From Clostridium thermosuccinogenes (lineage in GTDB: Bacteria; Bacillota; Clostridia; Acetivibrionales; DSM-5807), in NCBI RefSeq assembly GCF_002896855.1, contig NZ_CP021850.1, positions 1,513,665-1,577,664 on the forward strand: a stretch of DNA of 64,000 bases. The letters run 5' to 3'. The notes under the pieces are model-generated. The model ran no database searches. It was not told the origin of the DNA and worked only from the letters and a program-made list of their open reading frames with translations. Position 1 is the stretch's first letter, and each line of letters opens with the position of its first letter. Below are positions 8,582 through 17,166 of this stretch, piece by piece. The translations under genes and the position numbers were made by a program.

Positions 8582-9538
8582 ATGGAATTTAATCACAAAC
8601 CGGTTTTACTGGAAGAATGTATTGAAAATCTGAATATCAAACAGGATGGAATTTATATAGATGGTACTCTGGGTGGCGCAGGCCATTCCAGTGAAATTTA
8701 TAAAAGGTTAGGCAAGGATGGCGTATTGATAGGCATAGATCAGGACTCATACGCCATAGAAGCTTCAAGGGAAAGACTGAGCAGCATTGGCGGACAAGCA
8801 AGGATAATCCTTGAAAATACCAACTTTAAGAACATTAAGGAAGTCTGCCGGAAACACAATATCGAATATGTTGATGGTATACTCTTTGATTTGGGTGTTT
8901 CATCCTACCAGTTGGACGAAGGAGAAAGAGGATTCAGCTACCAGAAGGATGCTCCTTTGGATATGAGGATGGACCGTCGCCAGGCTCTGGATGCCGGAAC
9001 TGTTGTAAACGAATATGATGAGGACGCCATAAAGAGAATAATCCGGGATTACGGAGAAGAACGCTGGGCTGCAAGGATAGCTTCGTTTATAGTAAAGGCC
9101 AGGAAGGAAAAGAGGATAGAAACCACCGGGGAACTGGTGGACATAATTAAAGCAGCCATTCCGAGCTCTGCTCGAAGGGAAGGCCCACATCCGGCAAAGA
9201 GAACTTTCCAGGCGATAAGAATTGAGGTAAACAACGAGCTGGGAATTTTAAGGCAGGCAATCGACGACGCCATATCATTGCTGAGGCCGGAAGGAAGGCT
9301 ATGTATAATAACCTTTCATTCCCTGGAAGACAGGATTGTAAAGGAAGAGTTTCAAAGAAAAGTGAAGCCATGCACCTGCCCTCCGAGTTTTCCGGTATGT
9401 GTGTGTGGCAAAGTTCCTGAGGCGGAGTTGGTTTTCAGAAAGCCGATATTGCCGTCCATCAGGGAATTGGAAGATAATCCAAGGGCAAGAAGTGCAAAGC
9501 TTAGGGTCATAAAAAAGATCAATAATCCAAAACAGTAG
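8582..9538 (+). CDS. rsmH: 16S rRNA (cytosine-1402 N4) methyltransferase RsmH
   Basis: RsmH uses S-adenosylmethionine to methylate N4 of C1402 in 16S rRNA. Motifs seen are the SAM loop [10 protein letters not shown], the segment [15 protein letters not shown] with the catalytic-region aspartate, [16 protein letters not shown], and [15 protein letters not shown]. The product has 318 residues, normal for the family. ATG 8582 ([12 protein letters not shown]) is preferred over ATG 8570 because GAGGTG lies 4 bases upstream and the N-terminus matches the family. It is the second gene of the cluster. Confidence 0.95.
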   Translation: MEFNHKPVLLEECIENLNIKQDGIYIDGTLGGAGHSSEIYKRLGKDGVLIGIDQDSYAIEASRERLSSIGGQARIILENTNFKNIKEVCRKHNIEYVDGILFDLGVSSYQLDEGERGFSYQKDAPLDMRMDRRQALDAGTVVNEYDEDAIKRIIRDYGEERWAARIASFIVKARKEKRIETTGELVDIIKAAIPSSARREGPHPAKRTFQAIRIEVNNELGILRQAIDDAISLLRPEGRLCIITFHSLEDRIVKEEFQRKVKPCTCPPSFPVCVCGKVPEAELVFRKPILPSIRELEDNPRARSAKLRVIKKINNPKQ

Positions 9539-9683
9539 TTTTGGTTATTTATACAAAAGAATTTGATATACAGAAGACAAATGCGCATATACGGCTGCGC
9601 AAGGGAAAGCAAAAGAAAAAGACAAAGTAGGATTTACCAAAGAAAAGCAGAGAAACAATAAACTCAGGAAGAAAAACTGCAGT

Positions 9684-9788
9684 GTGTTTACCGAGGACTT
9701 GCTCTTGCCGGTCCTCGGGTTTATTGTCTTTGTTTCAATGCTTCAATTCGGGGATGGAATATTAAAGCATTGGGGTGAATATAATTGA
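9684..9788 (+). CDS. Candidate 34-residue membrane peptide overlapping the ftsL start
   Basis: A GTG-initiated frame of 34 codons encodes a short acidic start, one hydrophobic run (LLLPVLGFIVFVSML) and a polar tail. Its stop codon TGA overlaps the TTG start of the next gene, and the next gene's ribosome site lies inside it, an arrangement typical of translational coupling. An AGGAAG lies about 12 bases before the GTG. A hairpin (CCGAGGAC with GTCCTCGG, 9692-9719) lies within the frame, so the sequence may instead be an untranslated leader. No homologue is recognised. Confidence 0.3.
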   Translation: MFTEDLLLPVLGFIVFVSMLQFGDGILKHWGEYN

Positions 9789-10273
9789 CTAGAACAAGCG
9801 ATAAGTATGTACATGGAACATTGGCGGAAAAAATCGAATACGACGTATATGAAGAGAACAAGGTACTAAAAGCCAAGAAAATACATAAGCAGAACAGAAA
9901 AATCAAGTTTAGGATGATACTGAATACAGCTTTTATATTTTCCTTATGCTTTATCATTATATACAGGTATGCTCTGGTGACGGAGCTGAATTATGAAATC
10001 GACAAGCTGGGAAGGCAGTATGAAGAGCTATTGGAAGAAAAGACCACTCTCGAATTTGAGCTGGAGAAGGGTATGAACCTGGCCAAGATTGAAGAAATAG
10101 CCAGGAATAAGCTGGGTATGGTAAGACCTGACAAAAACCAGATCGTCAATGTCAGCGTGCCCAAAGACGACTACACTGTTGCAGCTGCTGAAGAAAAGAC
10201 TAAATCTGAAGCGCAGGGATTATTCGACGCCCTTGTTTATAAAATCAATAGTTTTGCAAGTTTGCTGTATTAG
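9785..10273 (+). CDS. ftsL: FtsL/DivIC-like septum formation initiator protein
   Basis: The 162-residue bitopic protein has a basic cytoplasmic head, one membrane helix (ILNTAFIFSLCFIIIYRYALV, about residues 45-65), then a coiled coil (YEIDKLGRQYEELLEEKTTLEFELEK), and the motif IEEIARNKLGMVRPDKNQIV characteristic of the FtsL/DivIC family. These proteins hold divisome proteins, including the SEDS-PBP pair, at the septum. The start is TTG at 9785 with GGGGTG 6 bases upstream. Its position between rsmH and the penicillin-binding protein is the classic ftsL position. A poorly conserved 40-residue tail follows. Confidence 0.85.
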   Translation: MTRTSDKYVHGTLAEKIEYDVYEENKVLKAKKIHKQNRKIKFRMILNTAFIFSLCFIIIYRYALVTELNYEIDKLGRQYEELLEEKTTLEFELEKGMNLAKIEEIARNKLGMVRPDKNQIVNVSVPKDDYTVAAAEEKTKSEAQGLFDALVYKINSFASLLY

Positions 10274-10318
10274 AATAAACCAACTTAATACTCTTATATT
10301 GGAATTCCTCAGTACCAG

Positions 10319-10365
10319 TAGACTGTGGATGGTATAAAATTTGATTTTATACAGTCTACAGTCTA
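10319..10365 (+). other. Strong hairpin between ftsL and the penicillin-binding protein gene
   Basis: TAGACTGT (10319-10326) pairs with ACAGTCTA (10358-10365), enclosing GTATAAAAT (10332-10340) paired with ATTTTATAC (10344-10352). ACAGTCTA is also present at 10351-10358, giving an alternative register. No T-run follows, so it is not a plain terminator. It may be an RNA stability or processing element; the function is unknown. Confidence 0.5.
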
Positions 10366-10407
10366 TTTGCTATATTGGCAAGAAAATCTGCATTAGGGGG
10401 ATGTATT

Positions 10408-12591
10408 TTGGCGGGAACGAGTTTGTCCGTAAAAAAACGCTTACTGGTCATGTTGATAGCTTTTACCGTCTTTCTCATAGCTTTGACATGCAGAGTAGGA
10501 TGGTTGCAGATTGTAAAAGGCAGCGAGTACCAGAAGCTGGCATTTGAACAGCAAAACACCAACAGACAAATCCCACCTAAGAGAGGCACCATATATGACA
10601 GAAACGGAAAAAAACTGGCGATAAGCGCATCGGTTGAACAGGTTGTGATAAATCCCCGACAGGTCAGGGAATCCAGCAAGGATATAGAGAAGACGGCTGA
10701 AGAATTGGCTGAGATACTGGACCTGAAGGTTGAAAATGTACTTAAAAAAATACGGAAAAATACCGGTTATGAAATCATAAAAAGAAGGATAGACAAGGAA
10801 ATTGGAGACCAGGTGAGAAAGTGGGCAAAAGATAATAAACTGTCAGGCGTTTTTGTTGATGAGGATACCAAGAGGTACTATCCCAACAACAATCTCGCAG
10901 CCCATGTAATCGGATTTACGGGTGCCGATAATCAGGGACTTAACGGCATTGAAGCCATCTTTGACGATTATTTGAAAGGCGTCCCCGGGAAGATATTGAC
11001 AGGCTCGGACGCAGTAGGAAACAAACTGCCCTTTGGTGAGGAAAAGCGTATTGATGTGCAGAACGGCCTGGACATAGTGCTCACAATAGATGAATCCATA
11101 CAGTATTTTGCTCAGAAAGCCCTTGAAAAAGCCATAGCCGATAATACGGTCTTAAACGGTGCTGCAGCCATTGTAACGGACCCACGGACAGGGGAGATTC
11201 TGGCAATGGTTTCCAAACCTGATTTCGATCTGAATGCACCCTTTGCTGCTCCGGAAGGGATAACCGACGAGGAATGGGCCAGGATGACCGAGGATGAAAG
11301 AATGGAAACTCTCTATAAAAAAATATGGAGAAACAAGGCTGTAGTAGATACCTATGAACCGGGTTCCACCTTTAAGGCAATAACCGCTGCGGCAGCAATT
11401 GAAGAGGGGATAATGACACCCGATACACCTGTTAACGACTTTCCTGTCATTGTGCAGGGACATAAGATAAACTGCTGGAGAAGTTATAGACTGCATGGTG
11501 AAGAGACTTTCAAGGAAGGGGTATATAATTCGTGCAACCCTGTATTTGTCAGGGCTGCACAGGCGATGGGCATAGAAACGTTCTACAAATATGTGAAAGC
11601 TTTTGGTTTCATGAACAGAACTGGGGTGGAAATCGTCGGAGAAGCGAAGAGCATATTCCACGAAAAGCCTGTGGAGGTCGATATGGCGGTTGCGTCCTTC
11701 GGACAGAGATTTCAGATAACTCCCCTGCAGCTGATAAACGCATATGGAGCCCTGGCTAACGGCGGCAAGCTTATGAAACCCCTCATAGTGAAAGAAATAA
11801 AGGACAGCGAGGGAAATATTGTTAAAAAGTATGAACCTGAGGTCGTAAGGAATGTCATTTCCGAGGAGACTTCGAGGCAAATAAGGGAAATTCTTGAGGG
11901 AGTAGTGTCCATAGGTACCGGAAAGAATGCATATATCAGCGGTTACAGGGTAGCAGGCAAAACCGGTACTTCGGAAACGACGGAAACCAAGAAAAACAAC
12001 AGGTATATAGCTTCCTTTTCATCCTTTGCACCGGCTGATAATCCGGTGGTTTGCGTGCTGGTAATACTGGATTTTCCTACAGGGCCTTTTGGACATCAGG
12101 GAGGTGTCATAGCCGCTCCTGTAGCCCGGGAAATCCTCGAAGATACCCTCGAATATCTGGGGGTGGAAAGAAGATATACGGAAAAAGACGAAGCGTCCAT
12201 GGAACAAGAAGTATATGTTCCGGATGTAAGGGAAAAGACTATAGCGGAAGCAAGAAAAATTCTTGCGCAATATGATCTCAGATTTAAAGTGGACGGAGAA
12301 GGGAATAATAACGACATGAAGGTTTTAGACCAGACCCCTAAACCGGATGTCAGCGTTCCCAAAAAGTCCGTAGTTGTCTTGTACACGGTAGAACAACAGA
12401 ATCAGACGGTGAAAATGCCTGATGTGCTTAACATGACGGTGGAAGAAGCCACCAATGAGCTTAACAAACGGGGACTTAACATAAAAGTTATAGGCAGCGG
12501 TATAGCTGTGAGACAGGAATTCAATCCCGGAACGCAGGTTGATAAAGGAAAACCTGTAGAGGTGGAATTCAGGCATCTGGATACGGAGTAA
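10408..12591 (+). CDS. SpoVD/PbpB-type class B penicillin-binding protein with two PASTA domains
   Basis: This 727-residue bitopic transpeptidase has a short cytoplasmic start, one membrane helix (LLVMLIAFTVFLIALTCRV) and a pedestal domain (RGTIYDRNGKKLAIS). Its transpeptidase domain has the catalytic SxxK as STFK (Ser about 320), SxN as SCN (in VYNSCNPVF) and KTGT (about 518). Two C-terminal PASTA domains begin near YVPDVREKTIAEA and KMPDVLNMTVEEA. Class B PBPs crosslink glycan strands made by SEDS partners. SpoVD works in spore cortex and PbpB in division; with one such gene in the cluster the two roles cannot be separated here. The TTG at 10408 is chosen because AGGGGG lies 7 bases upstream. 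Confidence 0.92.
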   Translation: MAGTSLSVKKRLLVMLIAFTVFLIALTCRVGWLQIVKGSEYQKLAFEQQNTNRQIPPKRGTIYDRNGKKLAISASVEQVVINPRQVRESSKDIEKTAEELAEILDLKVENVLKKIRKNTGYEIIKRRIDKEIGDQVRKWAKDNKLSGVFVDEDTKRYYPNNNLAAHVIGFTGADNQGLNGIEAIFDDYLKGVPGKILTGSDAVGNKLPFGEEKRIDVQNGLDIVLTIDESIQYFAQKALEKAIADNTVLNGAAAIVTDPRTGEILAMVSKPDFDLNAPFAAPEGITDEEWARMTEDERMETLYKKIWRNKAVVDTYEPGSTFKAITAAAAIEEGIMTPDTPVNDFPVIVQGHKINCWRSYRLHGEETFKEGVYNSCNPVFVRAAQAMGIETFYKYVKAFGFMNRTGVEIVGEAKSIFHEKPVEVDMAVASFGQRFQITPLQLINAYGALANGGKLMKPLIVKEIKDSEGNIVKKYEPEVVRNVISEETSRQIREILEGVVSIGTGKNAYISGYRVAGKTGTSETTETKKNNRYIASFSSFAPADNPVVCVLVILDFPTGPFGHQGGVIAAPVAREILEDTLEYLGVERRYTEKDEASMEQEVYVPDVREKTIAEARKILAQYDLRFKVDGEGNNNDMKVLDQTPKPDVSVPKKSVVVLYTVEQQNQTVKMPDVLNMTVEEATNELNKRGLNIKVIGSGIAVRQEFNPGTQVDKGKPVEVEFRHLDTE

Positions 12592-12786
12592 GCGGATGAA
12601 AACTCGGTAAGGGTACAGCTCGAAATCCATTGTAAGGCAAGCGGTAGCTAGTGCTTTGATGCTTTACACTTAATTGATTTCCATCCCTCTATAAATATAA
12701 CATGGTATCATCAGCTTGCTCACATAAGCCGGCGGACGGATGGATTTCAAAAAAGCAGGAAAGCTGTGAAAAAGGAAGGAAAAAAC

Positions 12787-12840
12787 ATGGTACCAGGGGC
12801 ATTCCGCATAAAACGTATAAAGCGCGGCGTGTCCCTGTAA
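12787..12840 (+). CDS. Candidate 17-residue basic peptide upstream of murE
   Basis: ATG at 12787 follows AAGGAAGGA by 6-7 bases and opens 17 codons, with arginines and lysines making up about a third of residues (FRIKRIKRG). The stop lies 26 bases before murE, which has its own AAAGGAGG. It could be a leader peptide or a chance frame. No homologue is recognised. Confidence 0.25.
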   Translation: MVPGAFRIKRIKRGVSL

Positions 12841-12866
12841 ATATTGTTAAACAAAGGAGGATATAA

Positions 12867-14330
12867 ATGTTTCTCAGAGATTTGGTAAAGGGATTGAAGG
12901 TATTGGATGTAAAAGGCAATTTGGATATTGATATCAGCGATATTGCGTATGATTCCAGAAAGGTAAAAAAAGGTTCCCTTTTTGTATGCATAGATGGCAT
13001 GACTACCGATGGACATAAATACATACCGTCGGCTCTGGAAAACGGAGCAGCCGCTCTTCTCGTTCAAAAGGATGTGACGGTAGAAGACGGTGTCACCGTG
13101 GTGAAGATAGAGGATACCCGATTTGGACTAGCATTCGTGTCCGACGCTTTCTTTGGCCATCCTTCCCAAAAACTGCATTTGATCGGGGTCACCGGTACAA
13201 AGGGAAAAACTACCACCACATATATGATTAAGTCGATACTTGAGCATTCCGGACAGAAGGTGGGGTTAGTAGGAACTATTGCCAACATGATTGGTGATGA
13301 AGTCCTGTATGCCCAGAGAACTACACCTGAGTCCTATGATCTCCAGTCGCTTTTTGAAGAGATGCTGGAAAAGGGCGTGACAAGCGCAACCATGGAAGTT
13401 TCATCCCAAGGACTGGCTCTGGACAGAGTGGGATGCTGCGACTTTGATATTGGAATATTCACCAACATAACCAGTGATCACATAGGACCCAGAGAGCACA
13501 AGGACTTTGATGATTATCTTGAAGCAAAGGCCAAGCTTTTCCGCATGTGCAAAAAAGGAGTCATAAACATCGACGATCCCCATGCCCAGAGGATCATGGA
13601 AAAGGCAGAATGTGAAATAACCACCTTTGGCATAGAAAAGGATGCGGATATCAAGGCATATGATGTGGTAAAGCACTCCACCGGAGTGGATTTTAAAATC
13701 ACTTCCCCATGGGGAAATGAGCCCATCAGCGTCAGCATACCGGGTAAATTCAATGTATATAATGCTCTGGCAGCTATTGGAGCATGTGCCCTTTCAGGAA
13801 TTTCCATGGAAAGCATAAAAGCTGGCCTGGCCAATGTCAAGGTTAAAGGCAGGGCTGAAGTGGTGGAAACAGGAAGAGACTTTACAGTCATGATTGATTA
13901 TGCCCATAACGCCATAAGCCTTGAAAATATACTGACGACCATAAAAGATTATGCTCCCGGAAGGGTAGTTTGCCTGTTTGGATGCGGCGGAGACAGAGAC
14001 AAGGCCAGAAGGTTTGAAATGGGAGAGGTTTCGGGCAGGCTTGCCGATTTTACTATTATAACATCGGACAATCCACGCACGGAGGACCCGGATGCGATTA
14101 TAAATGATATTGAGACCGGAATCAAAAGAACTACAGGAAAGTACATAAAAATTACCGAACGCCGTGAGGCCATCAAGTATGCGATAGATAATGCACAGCC
14201 AAAAGATATTATACTGCTGGCAGGTAAAGGTCATGAAACCTACCAGGAGTTTAAGGATAAGACCATTCATTTTGATGAAAGGGAAGTAGTTGCAGAAATA
14301 CTGGAGAAGAAACAGGCAGCCGGCTGTTGA
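12867..14330 (+). CDS. murE: UDP-MurNAc-tripeptide ligase MurE, meso-diaminopimelate type
   Basis: MurE adds the third residue of the peptidoglycan stem peptide in the cytoplasm. The 487-residue protein shows the Mur-ligase ATP loop GVTGTKGKTTTTYM (about residue 108), TTPESYDLQ, the carbamylated-lysine region EAKAKLFRM, and VMIDYAHNAISLENIL. The specificity motif is DNPRTEDP, which selects meso-diaminopimelate; lysine-type enzymes lack DNPR. AAAGGAGG sits 6 bases before the ATG. A 275-base gap separates it from the PBP gene, wide for this cluster. Confidence 0.95.
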   Translation: MFLRDLVKGLKVLDVKGNLDIDISDIAYDSRKVKKGSLFVCIDGMTTDGHKYIPSALENGAAALLVQKDVTVEDGVTVVKIEDTRFGLAFVSDAFFGHPSQKLHLIGVTGTKGKTTTTYMIKSILEHSGQKVGLVGTIANMIGDEVLYAQRTTPESYDLQSLFEEMLEKGVTSATMEVSSQGLALDRVGCCDFDIGIFTNITSDHIGPREHKDFDDYLEAKAKLFRMCKKGVINIDDPHAQRIMEKAECEITTFGIEKDADIKAYDVVKHSTGVDFKITSPWGNEPISVSIPGKFNVYNALAAIGACALSGISMESIKAGLANVKVKGRAEVVETGRDFTVMIDYAHNAISLENILTTIKDYAPGRVVCLFGCGGDRDKARRFEMGEVSGRLADFTIITSDNPRTEDPDAIINDIETGIKRTTGKYIKITERREAIKYAIDNAQPKDIILLAGKGHETYQEFKDKTIHFDEREVVAEILEKKQAAGC

Positions 14331-14383
14331 TAGTAAATAGTTTGCCGTAAATTTCAACCGCAGGAGCGCCGCAGGAGGAAAGT

Positions 14384-14425
14384 ATGGCTTACGGGGCATA
14401 CCCGGCGGAGAAAGACCTGGCATAG
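14384..14425 (+). CDS. Candidate 13-residue peptide in the murE-murF gap
   Basis: ATG at 14384 lies 5 bases after a near-perfect AGGAGGAAA ribosome site and opens a 13-codon frame (MAYGAYPAEKDLA). The ribosome site quality is better than that of murF itself. It may be a leader peptide or a start left from a deleted gene. No homologue can be claimed for so short a product. Confidence 0.25.
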   Translation: MAYGAYPAEKDLA

Positions 14426-14555
14426 GACATGGATGTGCTGAAACGGCTTTCATAAAAGCAAATTGTTCTGCGGTGCGTCAAGCTAAAAGGCGGATTATGG
14501 TTTTACCGGCAATTTGCCGGCAGTGCCCGGCGATAAAAGGGGTGATGATGGAAAT

Positions 14556-15938
14556 ATGCAAAAAATTACATGCAGGGACATATTGGAAGCTACCAAAGGA
14601 AAGCTCATTTCAGGTGAAGCTGATACAGAAGTTTTAAGAGTGTCTACCGATTCTAGAAAAATAATAGATGGGGATTTGTTTATTCCCTTGAAGGGCGAAC
14701 GTTTTGACGGGCATGATTATATCCCGGCTGCCCTGGAGGCAGGAGCCCGGGCTGTTCTTACCCACAAGGATATCGGCCCGGTTTATAGCAAATGCGTCAT
14801 CAGGGTTGATAACACGTCGACGGCGCTGCTGGATCTGGCCGGGTGGTACCGGAGAAAGTTTGATATACCCTTTGTGGGAATAACCGGCAGTGTAGGAAAA
14901 ACCAGCACGAAAGATATGGTGGCCGGAGTTCTTTCCCGGAAATTTCGGGTGCTGAAAACCGAGGGGAATTTTAACAACGAAATTGGTCTCCCCCTTACAA
15001 TTTTCAATCTTGACAGCTCTCACCAGGCAGCAGTCATTGAAATGGGCATGAGCGGATTTGGGGAGATAAGCAGGCTTACAGCCGTCGCAAGGCCTGATAT
15101 AGCCATAATAACCAACATAGGAGTCTCCCATATTGAGAAACTGGGCTCGAGGCAAAATATACTGAAGGCTAAGATGGAGATACTGGAGGGGCTTAGTGAA
15201 AAAGGCCTGGTGGTATTAAACGGCGACGACAAGTTATTATACGGGCTAAAGGACCTTTTGAATTTCAGGACGGTATTTTACGGCATAGACGAATGCTGTG
15301 ACTATCAGGCGTATAACATCCATACAGCAGGAGAGCAGGGCACATCCTTTGAAATAACCGTCGGCGCTGAGGATTACAAAGTTCATGTTCCGGCTCCGGG
15401 AGTGCATAATGTCTATAATGCGCTGGCCGCAATTGCCGTGGGATTGGAACTGGGACTAACTATGAATGAAATAATCGACGGCATAGCATCTTTTGCTCCG
15501 GGAAATATGAGGATGAACATAATAAACCGGGGAGATATAAAGATAATCGATGATACCTATAATGCAAGCCCGCAGTCCATGGAGGCAGCCATTACCGTGC
15601 TTAAGGACATTTCAGCGGGCAACCGCCGTACGGTGGCAGTGCTGGGTGATATGCTGGAGATGGGTGAATGGGCGTATGATGCCCACTATAATGTTGGAAA
15701 ATTCGCTGCTTCCAAAAAGATAGATTACATAATAACGGTGGGCGATAATGGAAGGGTAATAGCAAAAGGAGCGTTAGAATCGGGATTTGACGCCAATTGT
15801 GCTTTTTCTTTCAATAACAATGCTGAAGTCAACCGTTTTTTGAAGGATTTCGTAAAAAGCGGCGATGTTATATTGGTTAAAGGTTCCCGGGGAATGAAGA
15901 TGGAGGAAATAATCCGTCAGTTGACAGGCGGTGCCTGA
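14556..15938 (+). CDS. murF: UDP-MurNAc-pentapeptide synthetase MurF
   Basis: MurF adds D-Ala-D-Ala to the UDP-MurNAc-tripeptide using ATP. The protein of 460 residues carries the P-loop GITGSVGKTSTKDM (about 105), EGNFNNEIGLPLT, IEMGMSGFGEISRL, the carbamylated-lysine region ILKAKMEIL, and DDTYNASPQSMEAAI. The ATG at 14556 is chosen from the family N-terminus; GGGGTG lies about 12 bases upstream, longer than ideal, and no better in-frame start exists. An inverted repeat CCGGCAATTTGCCGG lies just before it (14507-14521). Confidence 0.94.
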   Translation: MQKITCRDILEATKGKLISGEADTEVLRVSTDSRKIIDGDLFIPLKGERFDGHDYIPAALEAGARAVLTHKDIGPVYSKCVIRVDNTSTALLDLAGWYRRKFDIPFVGITGSVGKTSTKDMVAGVLSRKFRVLKTEGNFNNEIGLPLTIFNLDSSHQAAVIEMGMSGFGEISRLTAVARPDIAIITNIGVSHIEKLGSRQNILKAKMEILEGLSEKGLVVLNGDDKLLYGLKDLLNFRTVFYGIDECCDYQAYNIHTAGEQGTSFEITVGAEDYKVHVPAPGVHNVYNALAAIAVGLELGLTMNEIIDGIASFAPGNMRMNIINRGDIKIIDDTYNASPQSMEAAITVLKDISAGNRRTVAVLGDMLEMGEWAYDAHYNVGKFAASKKIDYIITVGDNGRVIAKGALESGFDANCAFSFNNNAEVNRFLKDFVKSGDVILVKGSRGMKMEEIIRQLTGGA

Positions 15939-16011
15939 CGGTTTAAAATTTGTTTGGTAACCAATGGGGCTGTGCCCCTTGGAATATTTAATTTACAAGA
16001 GGTGAAAATAA

Positions 16012-16995
16012 TTGGATGCACTTTTTACCGGATCAGTGCAAGTTACAGTATTTGTAATTACGTTTGTATTAGCATTAATTGCCGGACCAATTCTTATACC
16101 GATACTGACAAAGCTGAAATTCGGGCAGACAGTCAGAGACGACGGGCCGAAGACACATTTTAAAAAGATGGGCACACCCACCATCGGAGGCTTGATATTT
16201 CTTATACCCATCACCCTGGTGCTGATGTATTTTTCTTTAAGCTACCCCAAGATATTGCCCATGCTATTGGTTACACTGGGGTTTGGGGTCGTAGGCCTTA
16301 TCGATGACCTCATTAAGGTCTTAAAAAAAAGCAAGGACGGTTTGTTTGCCGGACAAAAGATGTTGGGACTGCTTCTGATTGCTGCTGCGTTTGCATTTTA
16401 TATTGCGTATTTCACTGATCTGGGAGTGGATGTAACAATACCTTTTGTGGGAACTGTAAATTCGGCATGGTTTTTTATTTTGTTCACCATTTTCGTTTTC
16501 ATTGCCACTACCAACGGGGTTAACCTGACAGATGGTCTTGACGGCCTTGCTACAGGAGTTACTCTGATTGTAATGGTGTTTTTTACCGTAGTGGCTATGA
16601 CGAGAGCGGAATGGGATTACATAAAGGTGTTTACAGCTTCCGTAGCCGGAGGCTGTTTGGGCTTTTTGGTTTTTAACATCCATCCTGCCCGCGTCTTTAT
16701 GGGTGATTCAGGGTCTCTGGCCTTGGGAGGAGCTGTAGCCAGTACGGCTATAATGCTGAAAATGCCCTTTATCCTCCTTTTAGTTGGAGGAATATATGTG
16801 GTAGAAGTCCTTTCGGACATAATCCAGGTGACTTCTTTCAAATTGAGGCGCAAAAGGGTATTTAAAATGGCTCCCCTTCATCATCATTTTGAGCTGTCGG
16901 GATGGAAGGAAACAAAAGTTGTTGCAGTGTTCTGGACCACAACCTTGGTATTGTGCATAATCGCACTTTTGCTATTGGGAGTGCGGTTTGTCTAG
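16012..16995 (+). CDS. mraY: Phospho-MurNAc-pentapeptide transferase MraY
   Basis: MraY transfers phospho-MurNAc-pentapeptide to undecaprenyl phosphate, giving lipid I. The 327-residue polytopic protein shows the expected aspartate-rich motifs: GLIDDLIKV, NLTDGLDGLATG, and FMGDSGSLALGG, plus the HHHFELSGW loop. The start is TTG at 16012 with GAGGTG 7 bases upstream; the nearby ATG at 16016 is in another frame. The next gene in most clusters would be murD, which is missing here. Confidence 0.95.
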   Translation: MDALFTGSVQVTVFVITFVLALIAGPILIPILTKLKFGQTVRDDGPKTHFKKMGTPTIGGLIFLIPITLVLMYFSLSYPKILPMLLVTLGFGVVGLIDDLIKVLKKSKDGLFAGQKMLGLLLIAAAFAFYIAYFTDLGVDVTIPFVGTVNSAWFFILFTIFVFIATTNGVNLTDGLDGLATGVTLIVMVFFTVVAMTRAEWDYIKVFTASVAGGCLGFLVFNIHPARVFMGDSGSLALGGAVASTAIMLKMPFILLLVGGIYVVEVLSDIIQVTSFKLRRKRVFKMAPLHHHFELSGWKETKVVAVFWTTTLVLCIIALLLLGVRFV

Positions 16996-17166
16996 GTTAA
17001 GCCGTTGTACCGGAGGACTGGAGATGGCTTGTGGAGAGTTGTTGGAGATAAAACCCTTAAAAAGTCTCCGGCTTTGCTATCGAATATGCTGATATAGTAT
17101 GTTAGTTATTTAATTGTTGTAATGCTCATATAATTATATGAACAACAAACTTTAAAGAGGTTGATG

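Noticed and set aside
10341-10547. Alternative frame at the start of the PBP gene (ATG 10401)
   Set aside because: The ATG is out of frame with the transpeptidase. The AGGGGG site fits the in-frame TTG at 10408 equally well.
11152-11880. Long minus-strand frame inside the PBP gene
   Set aside because: Shadow of the conserved transpeptidase frame; no ribosome site and no recognisable domains.
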